From the NCBI GenBank assembly GCA_950295325.1, contig OX485805.1, positions 43,112,758-43,176,757 of the forward strand: a stretch of DNA of 64,000 nt, given 5' to 3'. Below the pieces are notes generated by a model that was not told the DNA's origin, did no database searches, and was given only the letters and a program-made list of their open reading frames with translations. Source of the stretch: Polytrichum commune. Taxonomy: Eukaryota; Streptophyta; Polytrichopsida; Polytrichales; Polytrichaceae. The position numbers and the translations under genes are program-made. Positions 23,286-34,689 of the stretch are shown here, in pieces; position 1 is the first letter of the stretch, and each line of letters starts with the position of its first letter.

Positions 23286-25488
23286 TGTGAGGCCAAACCC
23301 CCACCCTTAAGCGTCCGTAGTCCGAGTAGTGGGTTTGGGCTCACATTCCTCCGCGGTATTGGATTTGGACTTGGATGAGTCCATAGTGCAAGGTTCACCC
23401 TTCAAGTGGTCTTGGATTTAACTGGAATTTCACTTTTAACAACTCAATGTACAATTTCAATACGTATGTGGAGAATGCATAAGTTAACTATGTTATTTTA
23501 ACCTCCTTATGCTCGGGTGCTATTTTGTCTTTGTTTGCTTCTAACGTCCATCCGGCCGCTTTAGCTACACAAGCCCTTAAGGATATCCCTCTCCTAAATG
23601 GAGTCCGTGCCGTTGACTCTATACTACCACTTGAACTATCACTTGTGTATTCCGTATCGCTACTATAAGAGGTCTCACTTGGTGTCTCCATACCGTACAT
23701 AAGCCTTTAAGTATTAAGAAATACTTATGTGACTTATGTCAATCTCTCCCTCGCACCTTTGGTCTTTGCTTCCTTTGTCTTGCCATCGCGAGAGTGCTCC
23801 ACATTCTCCATTAATTTGTGCACGTGGTTTATTTTTAAAGAGAGGATGCAAGTGTTAAAAAAAACACTATTCTCTATAGTCAATCTCAAATACATTTACT
23901 TGTGAAAGCCACCATAACACTAACTAGCATAATGTAACTAACTACTTGTCTATGAGCTAATTAGGTAGGCTATCTACTAAGCTCCTTCATGAACCCATCT
24001 CTTTACTTTCTAATTACATAAACCTAGCTCCTTCATAAACCCAGCTCCTTCATAAACCCAGCTTCTTAGCTTCTAACTAAACAAACCCAGCTCCTTCATA
24101 AATCCAGCTCCTTAGCTTCTAACTAAACAAACTCAGGTCCTTCATAAACCCAGCTCTTTACTTTCTAACTAAACAAACCCAGCTCCTTCATAAACCTAGC
24201 TCTTTACTTTCTAACTAAACAAACCCAGCTCCTTCATAAACCCAGCTCCTTCATGAACCCACAACTTTGTAGTTGTAATCCCCAACTACCTCACTAATTA
24301 TTCAAGCCCTTAACTAATCTTCCTACCTAATTTCCCTAATTCTACTAACAACCCCTTTCTAATCACACAATTCTTCTCTAATCCTAAAATCCTAAAATCC
24401 TAGAGAGGAGAGGGGGAGAGAGAATTTCCTAACTTCACTAAGACTAACTAATCCACACAAGTATATTTTTGCACTCATCACAACATCAAGTGCTCAACTC
24501 TTAGACATGGAACTTGCAACCACGTGTATTCAAAACATGAACTTTAAGTACCACAAATTGGAATCATGAATTAACTTTAGAATCCTTCACGTCAACACTA
24601 ATTCTACCAAGAGGTCAAGCCCTCTTCAAGGCTAACAAGCCTTGGCTCTCAAACTAAAAACTAAGCACACACATGTGCTCCAATATGGCTTCCCACACCC
24701 ACACTTATAACTCGTGGGGTGCCTTGGAGCACAAAGGAAAGAGAGGATGAGTGAGGGAAGAATGAGGGATTATATAGTAAGCTTGAGGGGGTGAGCACCC
24801 TCAAGGCTCACGATAAGCCCTTGAGATTTCCTCCTACTTAGTAGGCGCCAATCCTATCTTCTAAGCCTTCCTCCCTCAAATGATCAACAAGGATCCTAAT
24901 TCGAACATTTAACTAGCCTTGGCTTTCTACCTACCACACTTTACCAAACTTGGGATGCTTCAACCCAAACTTAGCCTCCTTCGCTTTCCGCCGCCATAAC
25001 TTTCTCCCCTTACTTTCCCAAATCGTCGCTCACCACTTAATTCAAACCACGATGCTTAACTCGTGATTTGATTGGTGCTTTGAGAATTTGCTTATCCTCC
25101 ACCTTGCATTCTTCCTTGGGCCTTCCCCATTAAGTGGCCATGATGAGGTGGTCCACTTGTGCGCTCCATGTGATCCTCCATTCATCCCAATTCGAATGCA
25201 CTTGCCTCTTGAGTCACTTTGGTTGTCTCCATCCATTTGTACTAGCCTACTCACTAACTACTCACTAACTACTCAATCCAAGTTCTCCTTATCTATCCTC
25301 ATTCACTCAAATCCTTCCGAAGGTAAAAACACAATAACAACTCACATCCTAGCCTCTTACAACATGGTACTTCTAAGACTAACATTTCACTCTTTTTATA
25401 TTTTTGTGAAGTAACATGCTACTTCAAAGTGCATCAACTAACGTTTCAAGGGTCTAAGACTAAATGTGGGCACCCTTTTGGGCTCACA
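23286..25488 (-). repeat. 5' LTR of copy 1 (2203 bp)
   Basis: Matches 13872-16075. On the minus strand a TATATAA box lies at 24776-24770, preceded by an 8-bp-arm inverted repeat CTTGAGGG...CCCTCAAG, so transcription should run toward gag-pol. A minisatellite of about 57-bp units is at 23983-24262. The outer end is followed by the target duplication AGGTC. Confidence 0.95.
24770..24776 (-). promoter_or_regulatory. TATA box of 5' LTR, copy 1
   Basis: TATATAA on the minus strand, roughly 710 bp into the LTR in the sense direction. It is preserved in all four LTRs and oriented toward gag-pol. Confidence 0.7.
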
Positions 25489-25493
25489 AGGTC

Positions 25494-25885
25494 GCCCTAT
25501 CCAAATGGTGGGTGATCATGTGGAGCTCCATGAAGTCCGAGAACACCCATGCGGTCGTGGAGTTCATCTTCAAGGGGCTCCAACCCCCGTGTTTGGTCCT
25601 AGGACAGGATTCTTGTAAAACATTATACACCTCCGACGGCAGGGTTGTGAAAAAACCCAACAACCCCGCTGTAAACCAATTTCTTAAGGTCTTGAAGCCA
25701 GTCGTATGGGACCAGCGTCCCAACATGGTCGGTTGTCCCTACGACGTTCGCCCCACCCGTGACAACACGTTGATGGTGGACGATAGCGCTTCCAAAAACA
25801 TTTTGAACCCGACCTCGAACTTCATAGTTTGCCCCACGTGGATGGTCGAGAAGGTCCGAGACCGCTTTTTGTTAGACCTACTTAA
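25494..25885 (+). pseudogene. FCP1-like phosphatase, 3' half of catalytic domain
   Basis: This resumes the exon broken at 13871. It encodes ALSKWWVIMWSSMKSENTH, then CLVLGQDSCKTLY, then NQFLKVLKPVVWDQ, then RPTRDNTLMVDDSASKNILNP. WSSM and VDDS are the conserved second and fourth HAD motifs of the NIF/FCP1 family, and DDS supplies the Asp pair that binds Mg2+. The family-like sequence runs to FLLDLLK and is then cut at TTAA (25882-25885) by another insertion. The codons after that (KTLYSLIGDF...) belong to the inserted element's terminal repeat. The gene continues after the second TTAA at 35836-35839 with YIQTLVGSGLPVPRV. Confidence 0.85.
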
Positions 25886-25930
25886 AACACTATATTCGTT
25901 AATCGGAGACTTTGGAAAGTCTCAAAATTA

Positions 25931-27290
25931 AATTCACCCATAGTTTGGGATGCCAATATTGTGAGCATACATTATAATGGGAACATTGGGAACATTGGGA
26001 AAATGATAGTTCATAAGTTTGTACGCAAAGAATATTCAATTACTAAATATAGTAATTTTAAATATCGTGATCAAAACATGAACTTCACATGGAAAATAAC
26101 AATCAAATCTCCCAAAAAATGGTTTTATGTCATTATAGAGTCTAGGATGCGCATCCCAGATGGAAAGGTCTTATTGAATTAGATGGCATATCCCAAACTT
26201 ATTTAAAATAAGTTTGAATGTAGCCGCAATACAACCAAGTCTATACAATGCCCCTATTTTCACACTAATTCCAAGCTATGTTATGTCCACCGAAAGATGT
26301 ATCCACAAACACACCCACCACGATTGTCCCGTCAATATTGTCAGCCGATCGGGAAGAGAGTTCACATTCATTATTTAAAGACGATGCATATGTCGACAAC
26401 ACAAAGGCACTATCTACTACATCCACTACCATCACACCTAAAAAACAACCATGGAATGGACAACCGCATAACCGATGCTATGCAAATAAGAGTGGACACA
26501 CTATATGTGAGTATATATGACCTGAAATACATACATTTTCCAACTAAAGAGACAATAATGACTAGCAAACCAAAGACACGCTCGCATTGTGGACATTAAA
26601 AAATAGGTGTTGGGATACCATTAGAGAACCTCATAAATAAACACGAACATGTGTTCCAAAACAATCCATGGTCAGGTGCAAATAATCCTTATTTTTCCAT
26701 TCCAATAAACATGGGCATCACATGGTGTTATTTATTATCTTTAGAAGGCGTTGAAATGATTTGTTAAGTAACCATGGACATGGTTCTACATCAATACAAG
26801 ACATGATTTTCACATATGTTCACGAACGCGCGGTCGTAAAGCACATCCCATTTCATGATCAAATGTGCATGGGACAAACAACACATGATGTTAAAGATCA
26901 CACGATACATATATTCACATTGGTGTCAAAGAACATTATACATGCATATGAAAAAAACTGAATGATATGGATTTAAAAAATATTAGTCGCATACACAGTC
27001 GACATGATGTATGTCGTCGATTATAGGCCCAAAATACAAAAAAATACGACTTGGGATATACGAATGGGCGTTCGTATACCTCCCTATACATATTCCAGGA
27101 GGGTATCTTTATGAACGGCCGCGCGTATGTCACATGTTGTATTTTTTATGGCAAATAAAATTTAGACTGTAATAATTGTGGTATTTTACGGATGTACTTT
27201 CGCAAAACGTATGCCATCATACGGGTATTTGGGGCAATTGGATTGGTATACTCCATACGAATGGCCATTCGTAAAGCTTTGGTAGGTATC
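25931..27290. other. Left flank of the 9.95-kb element, no gene recognised
   Basis: AT-rich DNA with short ORFs of no recognised family. One of 80 codons at 26278-26520 contains CYANKSGHTICEY, which faintly resembles a decayed zinc knuckle. Scattered degenerate copies of the ACGAACGcgCGTTCGT palindrome start at about 26820 and 27060. Confidence 0.5.
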
Positions 27291-27911
27291 TTTATGAATG
27301 CCCATTCGTATATCATCATGACAGACTTGTATCATATATCATCATCATATTTTGGTCGATGCATAGATGTGTCTATGTATGGATGTTGTTTGGATACATA
27401 GACCATATTCACAGGTGGTATTTACAAACGACCGTTCATAAGGCTTTGGGTCATATCTTTACGAACGTGCGTTCGTATATCACCATGACATAATGTTTGG
27501 GTCTATGCATAGATGTATGTCCATCTATGGATGTTCCTAGACACATAGACCATACTCATAGGTGGTATTTACGAACGCACGTTTGTATATCACTATGATA
27601 TATTGTTTGGGTCTATGCATAGATGTATGTCTATCTATGGATATTGCTAGATACATAGACCATACTCAAAGGTGATATTTACGAACGCACGTTCGTAAAC
27701 TCTTAGCCATCACATGTGATTGAATCATTAATGCGTTCATTTGTGATTTACGAACGCGCGTTTGTAAACTCTCAATCACCATATATGTTTCAACCAATAC
27801 TACAAATGCGTTGATTTGTGTTTTACGAACGTGCGTTTGTAAACTCTCAACCATCATCTATGTTTGAACCAATACTACAAATGCATTGATTTGTGATTTG
27901 TGATTTATATT
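27290..27911. repeat. Two short tandem arrays carrying degenerate palindromes
   Basis: 27350-27690 has about three copies of a unit of about 125 bp with GGGTCTATGCATAGATGTATG and a TTTACGAACG palindrome. 27690-27905 has about three copies of a unit of about 82 bp with TTTGTAAACTCTCAACCATC. Both lie just outside the left arm of the foldback and share its palindrome in diverged form. Confidence 0.75.
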
Positions 27912-28307
27912 TGTACCATAGGTTGGTTGAAGCTTAGAAACATTGGATCTGGATTCGGTTTGCGAAAACCACCTTTGACAAAAAACGTTAGCTAGTCATA
28001 AGGACCCAAAAACTCCACTATAGGTTGTAGAAGGTTACAAATGCCAGCTCTAAGCTTATATTATGGAAACAACATCTAAAAGTTGGCCATTCAGACCAAA
28101 AACGTGAGCTCGTAGGTAGTGTCCAAGACATATTTTTTAGCCTTAAACGGAAGTTTAAGGCGATCATACGTCAAAGGAGTTTTCTAGAGATGTACTAGGT
28201 TGGGAGGTGTTTTTGCAAGGCTTGGAAATAACTAGCAACAAAAGAGTTAATGTAGCAAGGAAGGACTGCAAACACCCATTAACAATGGGCTTTCATATAT
28301 ATGTACT
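27912..28307 (+). repeat. Left arm of long inverted repeat
   Basis: Starts TGTACCATAGGTTGGTTGAAG and is the reverse complement of 33270-33665 with few differences by eye. The match ends at the CAATGGGCTTTCATATATA segment next to the palindrome array. No coding sequence. Confidence 0.9.
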
Positions 28308-28339
28308 ATGCAACATTTGGTTGTTGCGCAGAAGTTTAC

Positions 28340-28800
28340 GAAAATGTGGGCCGATGCTTACGAACGCCCGTTCGTAAATGTGGGCCGAGGGTTACGAACG
28401 CACGTTCGTAACTGTGCAGCACTTGGTTGCTGCGCAGAAGTTTACGAAAATGTGGGCCGATGTTTACGAACACCCGTTCGTAAATGTGCATCGAGGTTTA
28501 CGAACGCCCGTTCGTAAATGTGCGCCGATGTTTACGAACGCACGTTCGTAACTGTGCAGCACTTGGTTGCTGCAAAGAAGTGTACGAAAATGTGGGCCGA
28601 GGTTTACGAACGCCCGTTCGTAAATGTGCGCTGACGTTTACAAACGCACGTTCGTAACTATGCAGCACTTGGTTGCTGCGCAGAAGTGTACGAAAATGTG
28701 GGCCAAGGTTTACGAACGCCCGTTCGTAAATGTGGCCGAGGTTTACGAACGCCCGTTCGTAAATGTGGGCCGACGTTTACGAACGCACGTTCGTAAATCT
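28340..28800 (+). repeat. Palindrome array, left (about ten copies)
   Basis: Ten or so copies of a 22-bp palindrome: arm TTTACGAACG, 2-bp centre, then the reverse complement of the arm. They are separated by GTGGGCCGAGG or GTGCGCCGATG linkers. Every second or third copy is followed by a CAGCACTTGGTTGCTGCGCA spacer. Peptides read across it (YERPFVNVG, LRTHVRKS) are translations of the repeat. Confidence 0.9.
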
Positions 28801-30005
28801 CCGGAATACGCGGCGGTATATGCGGTGGATATACGTTGTACGTACATGAAGTGTGTAGTGTGGACGCATAGAAATGTGATATGCGCGCACTCCTACAAGT
28901 CTCTAGAGCAGTCTCTAGAGCATGCCGCAAAAAAGAGCTATGGTGTGGGGGGGAAGACCTTTAAGTACTGCTCTAGGGCGATTCAAAATCCCTTGGATGC
29001 TCTTTAAAAAGCGGATTCCCGCCGCCTACCTTAACCTAACAATATGTCATTCTATCCATGCGAAACATGTATGACGCTATGTATGGAACATGTATGGCAT
29101 GCATGCAACATATTGAAAATATTAATGTCGCTCGCACACCTTATGTGTTACCAAGGCCTCAGGATAAAAACATAAATACTATAATTGTCAAATGTTATTG
29201 AAATATGATGATGCTTAACATTAAATAAATGATTTGCGACCAAGTTATGAAATCCAAGTTTTTGGACAATTGATACCTATATGTTACCAAGGTCTAAGTG
29301 ATATATATATATACACATACATACAATGAGGTAGGAGTGGGTCAAAATTAGTTATGGAGGCCCCTAAAATTGTATATATTATATGATTCACATCAAAACA
29401 TGTCTAGAATATGCTCACTAAGTGTGTGGACACCAATAAAAAGTCGGATTAATTTGGAATGGCTTGTAAGGTAGAGGAAGGATATGATATGCAACCATAC
29501 CTAGATATAATGTAGGTCTTAATTTAAGTGCAAACCTAGATGTGGAAAGATTGAATTAATCCGGAATGTGTGGCAAGATTGAAATTAATTTGGAATGGTA
29601 CATAAGGTAGAGTAAGCATATGAATTCAAAACATACCTAGGTCGAGTCACACTAATTGCATGTTTTTGCATCCTACGAGAAGTAGGTGCATAACTAAAAG
29701 TATTCATTTAAAGTTGAGTCTTAAGACATGCATGTTAGAATAAGATTAAGTATGGACTGTGTGATCAAAATGCACTCAACATTATTAAGGTGAAAGAGGA
29801 AGAATTCCAAACTTCACTTTTGACATAAACCAAAGTAGTATCTCAAATCCAATTTTGAATCTTGAAATGACAATCGGCATGATTCTCAATAGTTGTTATT
29901 AACCGGATGAAGCAATATCCAATCCAACCAACATTGGTAGACCAGTTGGACATGCCCACATACCACAACATGGCCACATATTTTGAATATTGGTAAGATT
30001 AAAAG

Positions 30006-30047
30006 ATTTAGGGATGTAGGGTTTAGGGTTTGGGGTTAGGGTTTGTG
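30006..30047 (+). repeat. Interstitial telomere-like repeat, degenerate
   Basis: Several GGGTTTA/GGGTTTG/GGGTTAG units related to the plant telomere repeat TTTAGGG. Too short and degenerate to be a chromosome end. Confidence 0.7.
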
Positions 30048-30835
30048 AAAGTTGTGCATGTCCGACAGTTAATACAATAGATTACACACACAAACGATAT
30101 TGACTACTCAATAGCCCATATTGCACTCACTTAATTATGTAGAATGCACATTTTATACTTGCCAAACATCCGATTACATGGCTCAAATACACTTAGTTCA
30201 AGTTGAAGTTAAAGTTCAATGCACTATACAAATGTTAGTTCAAGTTGACACCTAATTATATGAATTGATGACATGTTCGAAATTGAATTTCCCTCCACCT
30301 CTACTAAAATTAAGTTCACCCCCTCTCCCCAATCTCAAATTGTGTATTTTATGAAGCTAATAATGATTAGAGGAAGTAATGAACAACTTGAAAGATATTT
30401 CATTCTTGAAAACATTATATTTCAAAACACCATATGAGCATCCTTGGGGTTGGATTCTTCATCAAAATTCTACTAAATGATGTGCATTGTTCCCTACAAA
30501 TTTATACTCCCTATGTACCTAATGTTTACAAAAGAACCAAATGTATAGGGACTAATAGAATGGGGAGAAAAAATTTATTTGTATTTATACTAAGCTATTC
30601 AAATCAATATGATAAACATCTATACTACATATACATAATACAAAACATGAATTAAGCATGCCTTCATTACTTACAAATTCTACTTTTATTTTCATGCAAG
30701 AGAGTCATCAAACGTTTTTCCATCCTAACAAGTATGGACAAGGTAGTCATATGATTGCCTCCATAATATGACAACAATTCATGTATCGTAACTTGGATGA
30801 AACTAACACATTTCAATGGTAACAAATTCCCTCCC

Positions 30836-30935
30836 CACCACTATCCCATCCCATCCCAACACATCCCATCCCAACCCATCCCATCCCATCCCATCCCCTC
30901 TCCACACCCCATCCCACCACATCCCAACCCTTCCC
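30836..30935 (+). repeat. CCCATC-type microsatellite
   Basis: Imperfect run of CCCATCCCAA/CCCATC units, interrupted near its centre by CTCCACACCC. Confidence 0.85.
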
Positions 30936-31764
30936 ACGTGGAGGAGGCCACGTAGTAACGATAGGGAAACCCTAGCGGCGTTGGCTACCTCCCCGCACCC
31001 CTTCTTCTCCTTTCATTGTCATTTGGAGCATAGAAAGGAGGAGCGGAACGCTGAGTACAAGCGGAGCGGAGCTCTTGTCATTTCTTACTCATATCTTTTC
31101 TTTGTTTTGTTGGCGCGCGTGTTTGAGAGTCGCAGATTTCTTTAGAGAGTTGCAAGTTTGCTAGTAGAGAGCTTGAAAGCTACAAATTTGAAAGTTGCAT
31201 ACACATAAGAGTTGTTGCAAGGGTTTGTATGTAACGTGCGAGGGCTTAAGAGTGTGAGGGAGGAATGACTAATGTGAGGGTGCAGTAGATTGAATTTACA
31301 ATTCTGAGGTTTTCGAAGTTTTTCACTAAATGAGGAAGCACAAGTTTTGGATGTATACCAATTCAACGTACATAGTGTAATCCTCCTGAATTCACATCCT
31401 TCACATTTTGAAATTTTTTTCATTGTTGAATTTCATGTCTTTTTTTCCATGTATGTTGAGCTTTGGCATGTTTTGTTTGCAAGCTTCCCCATGTTTTTCG
31501 ATTTAGTGTTCTCTCACAACCTGAAACTCAATTATGTTTTCATTCGGTTGTTTCAATTTTTATCGTTCTCAAGTTTTATCTTCACTTGCAGTATGCAAAG
31601 GCACCAATTCAAGGTTGATAGGTATCAATCACAAACCAAAAGTAACAAGATCCAATGGACAAATTACTGATACATATCAACCACTCCATTATAGACCAAT
31701 GCATATTTGTATTTGCTTATATATGAATATAAAAACCATATGTACATGCGTAAATACCGGAGCA

Positions 31765-33210
31765 TGTTTACGAACGCGCGTTCGTAAACTTCAGCGCAAC
31801 AAAGAAGTGCTGCACAGTTACGAACGTGCGTTCGTAAACGTCGGCTCACGTTTACGAACGCGCGTTCGTAAATCTCGGCCCACATTTACGAACGTGCGTT
31901 CGTAAACTTACTCGCAGCAACCAAGTGCTTCATAGTTACGAACGGGCGTTCGTAAATCTCCGCCACATTTACGAACGGACGTTCGTAAACCTCGGCCCAC
32001 ATTTTCGTAAAATTCTGCGCAGCAACCAAGTGCTGCATAGTTAGTAAATGGGAGCCCACTTTTACGAACGTGCGTTCGTAAACCTCGGCCCACATTTTCG
32101 TAAAATTCTGCGCAGCAACCAAGTGCTGCATAGTTAGTAAATGTGAGCCCACTTTTACGAACGTGCGTTCGTAAACCTCGGCCCACATTTACGAACGGGC
32201 GTTCGTAAATCTCCGCCACATTTACGAACGGACGTTCGTAAACCTCGGCCCACATTTTCGTAAAATTCTGCGCAGCAACCAAGTGCTGCATGGTTAGTTA
32301 ATGTGCGCCGACTTTTACGAACGGGCGTTCGTAAACCTCACCCCACATTTTCGTAAAATTCTGCGCAGCAACCAAGTGCTGCATAGTTAGTAAATGGGAG
32401 CCCACTTTTACGAACGTGCGTTCGTAAACCTCGGCCCACATTTTCGTAAAATTCTGCGCAGCAACCAAGTGCTGCATAGTTAGTAAATGTGAGCCCACTT
32501 TTACGAACGTGCGTTCGTAAACCTCGGCCCACATTTACGAACGGGCGTTCGTAAATCTCCGCCACATTTACGAACGGACGTTCGTAAACCTCGGCCCACA
32601 TTTTCGTAAAATTCTGCGCAGCAACCAAGTGCTGCATGGTTAGTTAATGTGCGCCGACTTTTACGAACGGGCGTTCGTAAACCTCGGCCCACATTTACGA
32701 ACGCCCGTTCGTAAACCTCGGCCCACATTTACGAACGGGCGTTCGTAAACCTCGCCCCACATTTTCGTAAAATTCTGTGCAGCAACCAAGTGCTGCATAG
32801 TTAGTAAATGTGCGCCGACTTTTACGAACGGGCGTTTGTAAACCTCGGCCCACTTTTACGAACGGGCGTTCGGAAATATCCGCCACATTTACGAACGGGC
32901 GTTCGTAAACCTCGGCCCACATTTTCCTACACTTTTGCGCAGCAACCAAGTGCTACATAGTTAGTAAATGTGCGCCGACTTTTACGAACGGGCGTTCGTA
33001 AACCTCGGCCCACATTTTCGTAAACTTCTGCTCATCAACCAAGTGTTGCACTGTTACGAAGGTGTGTTCGTAAACCTCGACGAGTATTTACAAATGCGCG
33101 TTTGTAAACCTTGGCTAACAATAAAGGTTGCATATTTACGAACATGCAATTGTGAACTTCGGCGTAATAACCAAGGGCTGCATGTTTACGAATACACTCT
33201 CATAAACCTT
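31765..33210 (-). repeat. Palindrome array, right (more than twenty copies)
   Basis: The same 22-bp palindrome and spacer as at 28340-28800, in the opposite orientation and about three times longer. The centre dinucleotide varies. Inside it, 32041-32386 is duplicated almost exactly as 32387-32732 (period about 346 bp). Copies decay toward 33060-33210. It forms the inner part of the right arm of the foldback. Confidence 0.9.
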
Positions 33211-33269
33211 GGCTACATACAATGAAAATGTGCACCACCCCCCTGCTACAATAATCAATAGCGAATAGG

Positions 33270-33665
33270 AGTACGTATATATGAAAGCCCATTGTTAATG
33301 GGTGTTTGCAGTCCTTCCTTGCTACATTAACTCTTTTGTTGCTAGTCATTTCCAAGCCTTGCAAAAACACCTCCCAACCTAGTGCATCTCTAGAAAACTC
33401 CTTTGATGTATGATCGCCTTAAACTTATGTTTAAGGATAAAAAATATGTCTTGGACACTACCTACGAGCTCACGTTTTTGGTCTGAATGGCCAACTTTTA
33501 GATGTTGTTTCCATAATATAAGCTTAGAGCTGGCATTTGTAACCTTCTACAACCTATAGTGGAGTTTTCGGGTCCTTATGACTAGCTGACGTTTTTGGTC
33601 AAAGGTGGTTTTCGCAAACCGAATCCAGATCCAACGTTTCTAAGCTTCAACCAACCTATGGTACA
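33270..33665 (-). repeat. Right arm of long inverted repeat
   Basis: Reverse complement of 27912-28307, ending at GGTTGGTTGAAG/TGTACCATAGG when read on the minus strand. Beyond 33665 similarity to the outer left flank stops. I could not find a convincing target duplication outside the arms. Confidence 0.9.
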
Positions 33666-34689
33666 TTTTTCAAGTCATTCTAACTACTTGCTCTAGACGT
33701 CTCCTATGAGTGTCACGTTCGCGCATACCCACCCTTTCTACTTTCTAATGCATTCTTTGTTCCTACATGACAAGTTGTCCAATGCACATTTTCAATAACA
33801 CCTTCAACACCTTTGTCTTGCCAACACTAAGGACTATGTTATCTTAGAAGGAGAGCAGTAATAGGAGAATGCCAACAATGAATCTACTCTTCAAATCCCT
33901 CTTTCAACACTTTGTTGCTTGTTTTCCAAGACTGTTGTCCGTCTGGACTGCCTCACATTTCTAGGTCTAAACTTACAAGCATACACACCTTCTCTAAGAG
34001 TCTAAGCTATCTTCACATATGTGTACTAAGAGAGCCAAAAGGTTCTAGGACAATCTTTATATACTTCAAAACAACTACCTACTAGGTGGGTCAACTTGGT
34101 AGGTTACCACCCTGTCAAAACACTGCAACTAGCTGTCCTCACGCGTTTTTGCCCTTTGTCCAATACATGACCAACTGGCACACTGAGGTCATAAAAAATG
34201 ATCAACTAGTCAAAGAAATGCAATGCTATTTAATAACTTTGGACCAACAAGTCATTATCTGACCAACTAAATTATTAACACCAAATAATTACTACTACTG
34301 AATAAATTGCTCAGTAGTAAAACAGTAAAAAACCAATTAGTGGACGTTTTAACAAGTAATTGTATTAGGGACAAATTTGACGTCAACTAGTAAACTAACA
34401 TTCTTTTGCCCTTTCGACAATTCGCGACCAACTAGTATGTTTTTGATGGGTTGGTTTACTATGAACATTTTATGTTCTTAAAACACGGTGCTAACTTCTA
34501 CCTTAACTTCTATCTTATCTATGTTTGTGCAAATAAACGAAACCACTATACATATTTGCAAACACACATTCGTAAAAATACGTAATGTTGATTTACAAAT
34601 TACACATTACACTGATTTACGAACAGTTGTTCGTAAATATGCTACCAAAATCTACTTTAACAATTGAATGTGGATATACTTTATATTGT
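33666..34689. other. Spacer between foldback and second FCP1-like fragment
   Basis: No gene seen. Ordinary AT-rich DNA, with one or two degenerate TTTACGAAC...GTTCGTAAA palindromes at about 34550-34640, directly upstream of the FCP1-like fragment. Confidence 0.5.

Larger units (their letters stand above)
13872..25488 (-). mobile_element. Ty3/gypsy LTR retrotransposon, copy 1 (11.6 kb, complete)
   Basis: Complete element on the minus strand: 5' LTR 23286-25488, leader 22377-23285, gag-pol 22376-16137, 3' LTR 13872-16075. The termini are TGTGAG...CTCACA. A perfect 5-bp target duplication AGGTC flanks it (13867-13871 and 25489-25493). The two LTRs appear identical except for one C in a homopolymer near the U5 end, and gag-pol is uninterrupted, so the insertion is recent. 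It sits inside a coding exon of the FCP1-like gene, in the opposite orientation to that gene. Confidence 0.95.
28801..31764. other. Loop of the foldback, no gene recognised
   Basis: About 3 kb between the two palindrome arrays. It includes short telomere-like repeats (30006-30047), a CCCATC microsatellite (30836-30935) and low-complexity AT-rich DNA. Small ORFs (30816-31145, 31347-31670) have no recognised similarity and are not supported as genes. Confidence 0.5.

Noticed and set aside
30006-30047. Chromosome end
   Set aside because: Too few and too degenerate telomere units, with ordinary DNA on both sides.
28308-32949. A family of small proteins with the YERPFVNVG / LRTHVRKS repeat
   Set aside because: The same peptides appear on both strands because the DNA palindrome reads alike both ways. 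No start sites, introns or stable length.
28340-33210. CRISPR-like array of short palindromic repeats
   Set aside because: Repeats are spaced irregularly, the spacers are themselves repeats, the flanks form a giant inverted repeat, and the DNA is plant-like with introns. No cas genes.
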